The position numbers and the translations under genes are program-made. Positions 35,325 through 44,922 of a stretch of 64,000 nucleotides of DNA are shown in pieces. Under the pieces are notes generated by a model. That model was given only the letters and a program-made list of their open reading frames with translations. It made no database searches and was not told where the DNA came from. This stretch comes from Candidatus Zixiibacteriota bacterium (lineage in GTDB: Bacteria > Zixibacteria > MSB-5A5 > GN15 > FEB-12): assembly GCA_028289585.1 (NCBI GenBank), contig JANQPI010000042.1, positions 247,331-311,330 of the forward strand, written 5' to 3'. The stretch's first letter is position 1; each line of letters begins with the position of its first letter.

Positions 35325-35349
35325 CAGAGGAAAGAAGAGTGCCTGAGAT

Positions 35350-38300
35350 TTACTTCAGAAGCACCATCTTCTTGGTGGCCGAGAAACTCCCCGCCTCAAG
35401 TCGATAGAGATACACGCCCGTGGCAGCAGGGCGGCCAGTTAACGTCATACCATCCCAGTCGACCTCAATCGTTCCGGCGCCACTGCTCCCCGTGTACTCT
35501 CGAACGAGAGCACCCGTGATATTGTAAATCGATAGACGCCACTCTCCAGCATCCGGAAGACTGAAACCGATCGTCGTTGTCGGGTTGAACGGATTCGGAT
35601 AGTTCTGAGCCAGAACGTATTCGCTGGGCAGACCCGTCGACGCCGCATTAAGCTCGTACGGACGACCAAAGTAATCCGCCAGAGCGGCAGTGACGAGTAC
35701 CGGTGCCGGACCGTCACCAATGATCTCAAACAGCTCGTTTTGTCCACTGGCGACTCGGCCGGTGCCGATATCGTAGACCAAAACTCGGAGCTGATTATCG
35801 ACAACGTCATAGATCAGGTCGACCTCGGTGAGCGATGACAACGGTACAACCTGATCGACGCGGCTGCCTTCAGGAAGGTCGAACACAAAGTGCCCCGCGC
35901 CGATCTCGGCGACTGTTGAACTCGTTACCACGGGTCGTCCTCGGTCGTTCTGAACCCAGACGTCGGCTGGCTGACCGTACGGGTTGAGTTTCGGATTCGG
36001 GTCGGCATCACCAACGATGACACGAATCAGCATCGTCAGATCAGTGACCGTCAGCGTCGCTCCGTCGCCATTAACATCCGTCGCGGCCACAGAACCCGGT
36101 ACCGAGACATCAAAGACCGACAGACCATAGAGGAAGTAGTTGGTGAAGAGAACCGCGTCGGCAATCTCATACGCGATGCCATTGAGGTTGACGTCACCAC
36201 GATCGTCGATTGAATCCGGGTCGATAATGCAGAGGCCGCCGTTATAGAATTCGATGCAGCGAACCGGTGCGTTCTTCTCACTGCCCGTCAGACAGTCATC
36301 AGGAGAGCCGACGCCAAAGGGACGCTCAGATTCGGGGAAGTTAACATCATCGAATTCATCCCACACGACCAAGTCATTGGCAGAGAAGATACGAGAATCG
36401 AGGTACAGTTCCGCTCCCGTCGGGTCAGAGACCGCGTTGTCGGTACAGGTGTACCAAACAAAGCTGATTGGAATGAACTGTGCACCAAGATTCTGATTGT
36501 TCGCAATCAGGAACCGTAGCTTGGCGAGCGTACCGTTCGGTGAATAGGCGGACTGAGGCGGACTTGGAGCACCATTGTTGATGTCGGCAATACCGACAAG
36601 ACGAATCAGACCAGACGGACAGGCCGACCCGCAGGCTCCCGAGCCGAGATTGAAGACGAAGTACTCCCAGTCACCGATTGCTGTTCCTTCGTTATCGGCG
36701 GTCTGGAAGGAGATCGCCGACGCATCGTAACTGAGCAGCAACTCGAACCCGCCAATCGGTCGATTGGTTTCGACATTGAGATCAACCGTATGAAGTTGGT
36801 TCACCGGGACGCACTCGCCATAGTCGAACGAGAAGCGTACGCAGACATCGCAATCATCGCGCTCAATCACATCGACAAACAGCGTATCCCGCGTCGAGTT
36901 ACAGCCATCGCTCGCTTCCAGACAGAAAGCATACCGTCCGAGCGTATCCGGCGTGAAGCACAGCGTTACTGAATCAGCTGGATCACCGGAGAGTGAGCCG
37001 TAGTCGGTCGCACACACCAGCGAGAGCGTTACGTCGCTTTCCAGATCGCTGGCACGAATACCGGTGATGCAAACAGCTCCGGAATCGTCCGGACAGCGAG
37101 TAATCGGCATGACCATTGGCAGTGACAGCATCGGCGCCTCATCGGCTGTTACCGTCACACTCGTTACACAACTATCGACGCCACAGATACCCTGGGCGAC
37201 AATCAAAACATCAATTGTACCGGCCTCGGTCACCGGAATACAGACAAACCCGGCTTCAAAGAAGCCTCCCTCAGAAACAGTGACGTCAACGCCACTCCCG
37301 GTTACCGTTACCGGGAAACAGAGGGTGTCTGGCGTGGCCAGGCAGAGCAACGTATCGATCGACGGCGGACAGGAGATGACCGGTGACTCGTTGATCGTTA
37401 CCTGCACCGAGAATGTACAGGTATCCGATCCGCAGACGGCATCGGCAATAACCGTGATGTCGTACGTTCCCGACGTATCCGCCTGGAAGCATACCTCACC
37501 GGTCTCAGCGTTGTACGAGCCGGCCGGTAGCACTGTCACCGTGGCAACATCAGGCGAGACCGGCGCGATGACGCAGACAGTATCCGGGTCACAGAGCGAC
37601 GCAAACTGTAGCTCATCAGGGCAGAGAATCGATGCGGTCGGTCCCTCATCGACAACGACCACAATAGAGTCGATTGACGACGCCGAACAAGAGTCGACGG
37701 CAGAAACGCGAATGACTATCGTTCCGAACGATTGTGGCGTGAAGCACAAAAGGGTGTCGCCGTCGATCGTGCCAAAGTCAGATGACACCTCGGCCAGATT
37801 GCCGTCAAGATCCGTGACGCTGATCGGAATGCATTGCTCAGTCAGTTCGCAGGAAACAATGGCGAGTGTATCCTGCACCGTGATCATCGGCCGTCGGTTG
37901 ATTTGGGCGACGACTGTGAACGAGCAAGTATCGGCCCCGCAATCACCGCTGGCAATCAGCGTAATCTCCTGGGAGCCCGACTGAAGAATCGGTACGCAAA
38001 CCGTGCCGGTATCACTCAGGAAGGCCTCCCCGCCACTCACAGTAACTTCGGATACGGTACTGGTGATCGTATACGGCAAGCAGACCGTATCGACCGAACA
38101 CAGGAAGAGACCGGGATCGATGATACTCTCCGGACAGGTAATCTGCACCGGCGGAAGAATCTCGATCGGTAATGAGATCACACAGGTATCGGCGTTGCAA
38201 TCCGAGGCTGCGATCACGGTGATTTCGTACGTCCCCGAGGAATCAATCGGGAAGCAGAGCGTGTCGTTTGACCAAGTACCAAAGGTCGTCGTAACCGACA

Positions 38301-41300
38301 CATCATCACCGGTCACCGGAATCGCAAGACAATAGGTTAACTGCGTATCGGCCGGATCACAGTAAACAATCGGTTCACTCGAAAGCTCGGGACAGTCGAT
38401 CGCTGCCAGTTCTTTAAAGGAAGCCGTTACGCAGACCTCAACCGTATCGGCGGCGCCGCAGGAATCAATGGCGATGACCTGAGCACAGAACTCGCCTGCA
38501 GAATCTATCGTCAGACAGAGGCTGCCATCGGCAAACGCGCCCCCCACGACATCGATAATCTCGATGTTGAGATCAGGATCTTCGATGAGCGTTGGGATAC
38601 AGATGGTCTCGGGCCCACAGAGAGCAACCGTCGTATCGAACACGGTCGGTGTGATCATCGGCGGCCGATTTGGAATCACCGTGATCGTTGCCATATCCAT
38701 ATCGACAAGACCACATTCGTCGGTCGCAAAGACGGTCACAAAGTAGGTCCCCGCAGTATCCGGGAAGAAGCAGATTGAGCTCGTTGCCGGGTTGTAAACG
38801 CCGCCGGTGACCTCGACAGAAACAATGTTGTCATCAACGTCGTCAATACCGACCGGAATACAGATCGAGTCGGCTTCGCACTGGCTGATCGTTTCATCCT
38901 GCGGAAGAATGACTACCGGCTTGCTGTTGGTCATAACGGTGACCGTAAACTCGCAGGACTTCTGTGCCCCACACGGTGTGGTCACCGTGACCCGGAGCGT
39001 ATTGTCGATGCAGCAGTCGGAGAAGAAGCAGACCGACTGCGTCGCCGGATCCCAGTAGGCGCCGGTTCCGCGAACGGTCACGATTGCATCATCCGGTACG
39101 CCCCCGACAAAGAAACAGAGCGTGTCGGGGTCGCAGAGGAAGATCGTCGTGTCGCTCGGGCATTCAAGCACGATCGCCTGGTCGGTTTCCACTGTGACTA
39201 ACGCAGTATCGCTGACTTCAGTACCACAACTATCGGTGGCGGTGATAACCACACTGAAGACGCCCGAATCGTACGGAACGAAACAGACGGCGCCGTCTTT
39301 AATCATGCCCAGGTTGGTTGTAACCGACGTAGCATTCTCGACAGTAAACGGAATACAGACCTCGGTTGGCGTGCAAAGGTAAACACTCGTATCACGCAGT
39401 CCGGAGATCTCCGCACCGTCGAGGAACGTTACCCCAACCAGGACCGTATCGTACACTTCAGCGAAACAGCTATCGCTAGCAACGATCTCAACTTCGTAAA
39501 GCCCAGCGGTATCGGGCGTAAAGCAGAGCGTACCGGCTTCGGAATCATAGACTCCGATCGAACCGGTGACCGTGAACCGATCGTCATCGACGACGACTAC
39601 CGGTAGACAGATTTCTTCGGGACCGCACAGCACAACCGTCGTGTCATCCCCCGGATCGATCACCGGCGGATCATTCAGGTTCACGGTGATGGTTGTCGAA
39701 TCGCTTGCTTCATTGCCGCACTCGTCGGTCGCTGTCAGACTAACCGTGATCACGCCCTCTTCAAGCGCTGGGACACAGATCTCTCCGGTCTCGCGGTTAT
39801 AGGTCGTGCCGATCGGTCCGGAGACGGTGACAGTGAGCAGGGAGTCATTGTCGGCGATGACTTCCGTGAAGATGCAGAGTGTATCGGTCGAACAGCCATT
39901 GAACAGGAAGTCGGCTGGCAGACTCACCTGTGGTGGATTCTGCCGGGTAACGGTCAACGATGTCTGGCACGTGTCGGCATCAAACTCGTTGGCCGCAATA
40001 ATTGTAATCAGATACGTCCCAGCCGTATCAACCGGGATACAGAGTAACCCGTTGTCGTAGCTGCCAATCGGCGAGACCGTAACGGTGACATCAGTCCCCG
40101 AAACCGGAACCGGAAGACAGACCGTCTCTGGTTCGAGCAGACAGAGAATGGTATCGACGATGCCTTCGCAAGCGACTACCGGTGGCGTGTAACCTCCGGC
40201 CTCGATGGAGAAAGCACAGGTATCCGTGTTGCATTCGCTCGATGCGACCAGGGTATAACTGGTAACACCCGGCTCGGTGATCCAAACGACAGCTTCACCC
40301 GTCTCAGCATCATACCGTCCGATTCCCTCCGGCAACAACTGAACGTCGACACCGGCAGGCGTAATGGTGATCGGAACGCGGACTGAATCCGGAAGCGGAC
40401 GGCTCGTTACGAACGTTTCGGTCGGGCAGTCGATCGCGACCGTCGTGCCCTCGTTGACCGTGACTATAATCGTGTCCTCGACGACTGTCTGGCACTCGTC
40501 GGTGGCTGTGACGACGATCGTATAGACACCAAACGTATCAGGCTCGAAACAGACGAGCTCATCGCCAAACTGACCCAGCGACGTGGTGACGTCAATCAGG
40601 TTACCGTCGGCATCAACGACATCGACGGGAACGCAGATTGTCTGCAGATCGCAAAGCACCAGCATCGAATCGCGGCTGGAGATCATTGGCGGCGTGTTTT
40701 CATCAACAGTGACCGTGAAGCCACAGCTATCAACGTTGCACTCGTTGCTGACGACGATCGAAATGTCGTAGCTGCCAGCCGATTCGACTGTCAACTGAAT
40801 CTCACCATCGACCAACACCGCGTTGCTCGGGCTGACGACGATATCGACGACATCGCCAGTAATGTCGACCGGGAAACTGTACGTCGCAGGGAGTTCGCAG
40901 GCGAAAATCGTTGTATCGCCCGTCAGGCAAGTGACGCCAACCGAATCGGCAATCATAACCGGAATGTCAATGCGGCAAGTGTCGTCACCACACTCAGCGG
41001 AAGCAATAACTTCGATCGAATAGAGCCCGGCCGTATCAGCGAAGAAACAGAGAACACCGTCTTCCCAGCTACCGAACGAGGTCAGCACGCTCTGCGGAAT
41101 CCCCGCAATCGGGACATCGATACAGATCTTTTCCCGACCGCAGAGGCCAACCGGCTCTGGAGTCGGACACATAATCGTGATCGCCTCGCCCTGGTGGATA
41201 TCGACGACTGCAACTGCCGTATCGGCGAGGCCACAACTGTCGGTGGCGATAGCAATAACTTCGAAAAGACCGAATGATTCGGGGAGGAAACAGATCGAAT

Positions 41301-44300
41301 CCCCAACGACTGTTGCTGCCGGATCAATGCCACCCTGGTCCTTACCGCGGTTGCTCACAAGGCGGCCAAAGTTCTGCTCTTCCCCATTCAGATCGCGAAT
41401 CTCGTAGGTGACGCCATCGAGGTTGCCATCGACATCGAAAACGTCAACCGGCAAACAAATCTCGGTCAGCTCACAGAGCGTCAGCATGGAATCAGATAGC
41501 GAAATCACTGGAGCGCTGTTCTCGGTGGCGATCACCTTGAACGAGCAGGTATCGACACTGCACGGCGTTTCGGCCCGGAGACGAACGATGAACGTTCCAC
41601 TGCCATTAGGGGTGATGATGATCTCATCGCCGTCAATACGCGTGAACTCACCACCGGCGTCAAACGTCACCGTAGCAAACGGGCTAACGGAGAACGGCAG
41701 GCGAATCTCCTCGTCGGCACAGAGCAGTACGGCGGTGTCGCTCGGACAGACGAGCTGAGGATCCTCGGAGATCACTACCGCAACCGACAAGCCACATCGC
41801 GCCGAGCCGCACTCGTCGAACAACTCGATGCCGATGCCGTAGACACCGGTCGTATCGGCAAAGAAAAAGACCGAATCGTTGCGGATGAACGCAAAGTACT
41901 CGACAAAGATCGAATCCGGAATACCAGTGATAGAAATGGGGAAACCGATCGTGTCGGGACCGCACAGCTCGAAAAGCTCCGGATCAACACATTCGATTGC
42001 CAACGGCACCTTACCATCGAGCCAGACAGTCCGAGTGGCGACAGTTCGCGCACCGCAGCTATCCTCAACTACGATTTCGAACGTATACGCGGAGTCGAGC
42101 AGATCGGCGACGAGGCAGATCGTGCCAGCCTCAGCATTGTAGATCGTTTCGTTCACGCCCTCAATAAGGACAACGTCACCTTCGACATCCTCGATTGTTA
42201 CCGGCAGACAAACGGTATCACCAACACAGGCGATAATCGTATCAGCTTCGGAATCAATTGTAACGATCGGCGGTGTGTTGATCTCGACATCAATGATCGT
42301 CATGTCCGAGCGAACCGCACCGCAGGAATCGGTAACCGTAACCATGACGATCACCTGGCCGGCCTGCTCGGTTTCGATGCAGATCGTCGACGTTTCGGCG
42401 GAATAGCTGCCGCCGCTCACGCGGATCGACGCGATATTGTTGTCGATGTCGGAGATACCGACCGGAATACAGAGGGACGCAGTATCGCAGGCAAACAGCG
42501 TCGTGTCGTTCGGCAGAATCACCAGCGGCCGCGAGTTCGTTACGACTTCGACCGTAAACGTGCAACTTACGACCCCACAATCGGTGATGACTTCGATGCC
42601 AATTTCGTTTTCAATACAACAATCGGAGAAGAAGCAGATCGCCTGCTTCTCTTCATCCCAAAACGTGCCGGTACCGATCGGACGAACGGTCGCACCGGCG
42701 GGGACACCATCGATCGGGAAACAAAGCGTATCGGCTTCGCAGAGGAAGACCGACGTATCCGACGGGCAGACCAGCTGGATCTGCTGGTCAGTCGTAACAG
42801 TGACAAAAGCCGTGTCGATCGTAGTGCCACAGGAATCTTCGACCGTTAGAATCAATTCGAACTGGCCGGAGTCGTACGGCATGAAACAGACCGTGCCGGC
42901 CTCGGCATCGTACTGACCCATATTCACCGAGACGGAGATGACACCGCCGGTGATAGTCGTCGGCAGGCAGATCTCGGTCGGTTCGCAGATGTACACGGTC
43001 GTGTCGTTAAATCCGGCAATCGTTGCCGGTGATGGCGTCTCGACTTGCAAGACAAACGTTGCACTATCAGTCGCACCACAATCGTCAGTGACATAGGCGA
43101 TCAACGTGTAGGAGCCGTTGGTATCCGGAGTAAAGCAGAGCTCCTGGGTCTCCGGATCAATGAAGCCAAAGTTGGCTGCGAGACTGGCCACGTTATCGTC
43201 TGAAACAATCAGCGGAATGCAAATCTGCTGGTCGATGCAGAGATCGAACGGGTTCGGTTCGCCAAAGGCGATCGTCGGCGGCTCGTTGAGCTCGACGGTC
43301 ACGAGAATCGTATCTGAAGCACTCTTACCACAGCTGTCGGTCGCGGTTGCGATAATCGTATAGAGACCGGCTGTGTCCGGAGTGAAGCAGATGCGGTCGG
43401 AAGCATCGTCGTACTCACCAAGGTTGGTCGACACCATGGTCGGGCCGAACTCGGGATCGTCAACGAAGGCATCGAAGCAGATCGCCTCCGGGGTACAGAG
43501 CTGGATTGAGAAATCGTCGGCGAGACTAACGACCGGTGCTTCGTCGTAGGCAACGGTTACAAAATGCACGCAGGCAGCATCACCGCAGTCGTTGCTGACG
43601 GTGAAAACGATGTCGTAGCGTCCGGCGGTATCAGGTGTAAAGGTCGCGGTGTAGGTTCGGGAGTCATCTGAGGAGTCGACAACGGTCAATGTCCCCAGAT
43701 TGATCGACACCTGATCAAAGTCACGAGCGACGAATGGTCCGACCTCGATCGGTTCCGGACTACAGAGGACAACTGAGAACGGTTCGGGGCACTCGACTGA
43801 CGGCGGCGGGACGAACTCAACCGAATCCTCGATTTTCGCCCGATCGAAGCCGCACTCATTGCGAACCTCAACGACCCACTCGGTGAACCCGACGACCGGA
43901 TTGTAAATCAACCGGCCGGTCGAATCGATCGAACCGGGACCGGAGAGAATCGTCCACTCAAACGGGTCACCGTCGGCGTCAACCGCGACCAGCTGTAACA
44001 CGCGCGTGTCGTCGTCGCAGAGAACCTCGGGACCGAATGTCTGATCATCAATCGCCGGCGGAGAGTTCAACTCGGCGGTGACAACGACCGTATCGATATC
44101 GGTCGCCCCAAGCGAGTCGACGACCTGCCAGACGAACGTGTACTCGCCCGATTGGGAGGGGGTAAAACAAAATTCCGTCGTGAAATCCCCGACGAAGACC
44201 TCGGGGCCGAAACTGACCGGCCCGGCGAGCAGGGTCAGGGTAAATGTCTCGTTACTATCCGCGTCGGTCGCGCCGACCTCGTAGCAAATCTCCTCACCCA

Positions 44301-44448
44301 GACAGACAGCAAACGTCGTGTCATCAGGAAGTTGTAGTTCCGGTGAGTGAAGCGTGCTCGGATCCGCGTGAACGCGCGGAACGAGGCCGATCAGACAGAT
44401 TAGGAATGCTGCGAGTGACCATCGGAGAGGGGTTCCGAATGAGGTCAT
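35350..44448 (-). CDS. Giant secreted protein with about 29 Cys-rich Ig-like repeats, cohesin-like, dockerin-like and C-terminal sorting domains
   Basis: The 3032-residue protein has a signal peptide (residues 1-28). From about 32 to 2525 it is a chain of roughly 29 beta-sandwich repeats of about 86 residues, each with a core like LCxPxxICxPV, then LCFxPDTAGxY, then ATDSCGxxxxDT. Most repeats have four cysteines in fixed places. About 2530-2680 resembles a cohesin (IGGFELLLSYD). About 2749-2816 has two dockerin-like calcium loops (DVNLNG, DVNGDG). The last 85 residues are a type A sorting/FlgD-like domain with QNYPNPFNPTTTIGF and GVYLYRLEAG, ending in KKMVLLK. A strong AAGGAGG precedes the ATG. 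Likely a surface or extracellular structural protein; ligand unknown. Confidence 0.85.
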   Translation of the reverse strand: MTSFGTPLRWSLAAFLICLIGLVPRVHADPSTLHSPELQLPDDTTFAVCLGEEICYEVGATDADSNETFTLTLLAGPVSFGPEVFVGDFTTEFCFTPSQSGEYTFVWQVVDSLGATDIDTVVVTAELNSPPAIDDQTFGPEVLCDDDTRVLQLVAVDADGDPFEWTILSGPGSIDSTGRLIYNPVVGFTEWVVEVRNECGFDRAKIEDSVEFVPPPSVECPEPFSVVLCSPEPIEVGPFVARDFDQVSINLGTLTVVDSSDDSRTYTATFTPDTAGRYDIVFTVSNDCGDAACVHFVTVAYDEAPVVSLADDFSIQLCTPEAICFDAFVDDPEFGPTMVSTNLGEYDDASDRICFTPDTAGLYTIIATATDSCGKSASDTILVTVELNEPPTIAFGEPNPFDLCIDQQICIPLIVSDDNVASLAANFGFIDPETQELCFTPDTNGSYTLIAYVTDDCGATDSATFVLQVETPSPATIAGFNDTTVYICEPTEICLPTTITGGVISVSVNMGQYDAEAGTVCFMPYDSGQFELILTVEDSCGTTIDTAFVTVTTDQQIQLVCPSDTSVFLCEADTLCFPIDGVPAGATVRPIGTGTFWDEEKQAICFFSDCCIENEIGIEVITDCGVVSCTFTVEVVTNSRPLVILPNDTTLFACDTASLCIPVGISDIDNNIASIRVSGGSYSAETSTICIETEQAGQVIVMVTVTDSCGAVRSDMTIIDVEINTPPIVTIDSEADTIIACVGDTVCLPVTIEDVEGDVVLIEGVNETIYNAEAGTICLVADLLDSAYTFEIVVEDSCGARTVATRTVWLDGKVPLAIECVDPELFELCGPDTIGFPISITGIPDSIFVEYFAFIRNDSVFFFADTTGVYGIGIELFDECGSARCGLSVAVVISEDPQLVCPSDTAVLLCADEEIRLPFSVSPFATVTFDAGGEFTRIDGDEIIITPNGSGTFIVRLRAETPCSVDTCSFKVIATENSAPVISLSDSMLTLCELTEICLPVDVFDVDGNLDGVTYEIRDLNGEEQNFGRLVSNRGKDQGGIDPAATVVGDSICFLPESFGLFEVIAIATDSCGLADTAVAVVDIHQGEAITIMCPTPEPVGLCGREKICIDVPIAGIPQSVLTSFGSWEDGVLCFFADTAGLYSIEVIASAECGDDTCRIDIPVMIADSVGVTCLTGDTTIFACELPATYSFPVDITGDVVDIVVSPSNAVLVDGEIQLTVESAGSYDISIVVSNECNVDSCGFTVTVDENTPPMISSRDSMLVLCDLQTICVPVDVVDADGNLIDVTTSLGQFGDELVCFEPDTFGVYTIVVTATDECQTVVEDTIIVTVNEGTTVAIDCPTETFVTSRPLPDSVRVPITITPAGVDVQLLPEGIGRYDAETGEAVVWITEPGVTSYTLVASSECNTDTCAFSIEAGGYTPPVVACEGIVDTILCLLEPETVCLPVPVSGTDVTVTVSPIGSYDNGLLCIPVDTAGTYLITIIAANEFDADTCQTSLTVTRQNPPQVSLPADFLFNGCSTDTLCIFTEVIADNDSLLTVTVSGPIGTTYNRETGEICVPALEEGVITVSLTATDECGNEASDSTTITVNLNDPPVIDPGDDTTVVLCGPEEICLPVVVVDDDRFTVTGSIGVYDSEAGTLCFTPDTAGLYEVEIVASDSCFAEVYDTVLVGVTFLDGAEISGLRDTSVYLCTPTEVCIPFTVENATSVTTNLGMIKDGAVCFVPYDSGVFSVVITATDSCGTEVSDTALVTVETDQAIVLECPSDTTIFLCDPDTLCFFVGGVPDDAIVTVRGTGAYWDPATQSVCFFSDCCIDNTLRVTVTTPCGAQKSCEFTVTVMTNSKPVVILPQDETISQCEADSICIPVGIDDVDDNIVSVEVTGGVYNPATSSICFFPDTAGTYFVTVFATDECGLVDMDMATITVIPNRPPMITPTVFDTTVALCGPETICIPTLIEDPDLNIEIIDVVGGAFADGSLCLTIDSAGEFCAQVIAIDSCGAADTVEVCVTASFKELAAIDCPELSSEPIVYCDPADTQLTYCLAIPVTGDDVSVTTTFGTWSNDTLCFPIDSSGTYEITVIAASDCNADTCVISLPIEILPPVQITCPESIIDPGLFLCSVDTVCLPYTITSTVSEVTVSGGEAFLSDTGTVCVPILQSGSQEITLIASGDCGADTCSFTVVAQINRRPMITVQDTLAIVSCELTEQCIPISVTDLDGNLAEVSSDFGTIDGDTLLCFTPQSFGTIVIRVSAVDSCSASSIDSIVVVVDEGPTASILCPDELQFASLCDPDTVCVIAPVSPDVATVTVLPAGSYNAETGEVCFQADTSGTYDITVIADAVCGSDTCTFSVQVTINESPVISCPPSIDTLLCLATPDTLCFPVTVTGSGVDVTVSEGGFFEAGFVCIPVTEAGTIDVLIVAQGICGVDSCVTSVTVTADEAPMLSLPMVMPITRCPDDSGAVCITGIRASDLESDVTLSLVCATDYGSLSGDPADSVTLCFTPDTLGRYAFCLEASDGCNSTRDTLFVDVIERDDCDVCVRFSFDYGECVPVNQLHTVDLNVETNRPIGGFELLLSYDASAISFQTADNEGTAIGDWEYFVFNLGSGACGSACPSGLIRLVGIADINNGAPSPPQSAYSPNGTLAKLRFLIANNQNLGAQFIPISFVWYTCTDNAVSDPTGAELYLDSRIFSANDLVVWDEFDDVNFPESERPFGVGSPDDCLTGSEKNAPVRCIEFYNGGLCIIDPDSIDDRGDVNLNGIAYEIADAVLFTNYFLYGLSVFDVSVPGSVAATDVNGDGATLTVTDLTMLIRVIVGDADPNPKLNPYGQPADVWVQNDRGRPVVTSSTVAEIGAGHFVFDLPEGSRVDQVVPLSSLTEVDLIYDVVDNQLRVLVYDIGTGRVASGQNELFEIIGDGPAPVLVTAALADYFGRPYELNAASTGLPSEYVLAQNYPNPFNPTTTIGFSLPDAGEWRLSIYNITGALVREYTGSSGAGTIEVDWDGMTLTGRPAATGVYLYRLEAGSFSATKKMVLLK

Positions 44449-44504
44449 CTTTCCTCCTTATGCCGGATCATCCGCAAACGGCCGCAACCAGACAGACAAT
44501 CCGT

Positions 44505-44528
44505 GCTGCCCGTTCCACAGCGGGCAGC
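44505..44528 (-). promoter_or_regulatory. Hairpin in the leader of the giant surface-protein gene
   Basis: GCTGCCCG and CGGGCAGC form a perfect 8-bp stem around an 8-base loop, between the promoter and the start codon. It could regulate translation or protect the mRNA; no known riboswitch class was recognised. Confidence 0.4.
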
Positions 44529-44615
44529 TCACACACTCTTTGCACCGAGGACCGGCGATATGGGCAATGGTTTGAGTTCGAGGCGTGTACGTGAGACCGT
44601 CCAAACTCCGCTTCG

Positions 44616-44643
44616 ATAGTACCCAAAAACCGCCTTTTGTCAA
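44616..44643 (-). promoter_or_regulatory. Promoter of the giant surface-protein gene
   Basis: On the minus strand TTGACA (44638-44643), 16-base spacer, TACTAT (44616-44621). This is the best housekeeping-type promoter in the window and lies about 170 bases upstream of the start codon. Confidence 0.6.
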
Positions 44644-44853
44644 GGTGTTACATGGTCTCAGGTGCTGTTCGAGCAAGTTCCATACCCACCTGCTCAGCAT
44701 TGGCGAGACGCATTTTGCCAACGACTTAGAAGAATGATTTCAAGTGCTACTTTGGCGACAACTGGCATCGTAACGACATCGACCTGCAATCGCCTGCACA
44801 TAAGTCGCTCACCAATCGCTAGCCGCACCGGTAAGTGCCTGCGGCACCGTTTG

Positions 44854-44882
44854 TTGACCACCCCTGATCAGCCTCGTTTATT
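44854..44882 (+). promoter_or_regulatory. Promoter of acs
   Basis: TTGACC (44854-44859), 17-base spacer, TTTATT (44877-44882). Transcription would start about 33 bases before the acs ATG, leaving room for the TGGAGA ribosome site. Confidence 0.5.
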
Positions 44883-44922
44883 CGCGCCAGAATTGAGCCT
44901 CGATTTACCCTGGAGATTCCCC

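Larger units (their letters stand above)
44449..44922. other. Divergent intergenic region between the giant gene and acs
   Basis: These 474 bases contain no supported gene. They hold the minus-strand promoter at 44616-44643, a leader of about 160 bases for the giant gene with a perfect 8-bp hairpin (44505-44528), and the plus-strand acs promoter at 44854-44882. Short reading frames here look random. Confidence 0.7.

Noticed and set aside
37064..37984. Long plus-strand reading frame (306 codons) and several others opposite the giant gene
   Set aside because: They are shadows of the repeat-rich minus-strand gene, Thr/Ser/Val-rich, with no start context or family resemblance.
44449..44660. Riboswitch in the giant-gene leader
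   Set aside because: Only one simple hairpin is visible and no known riboswitch consensus was recognised.
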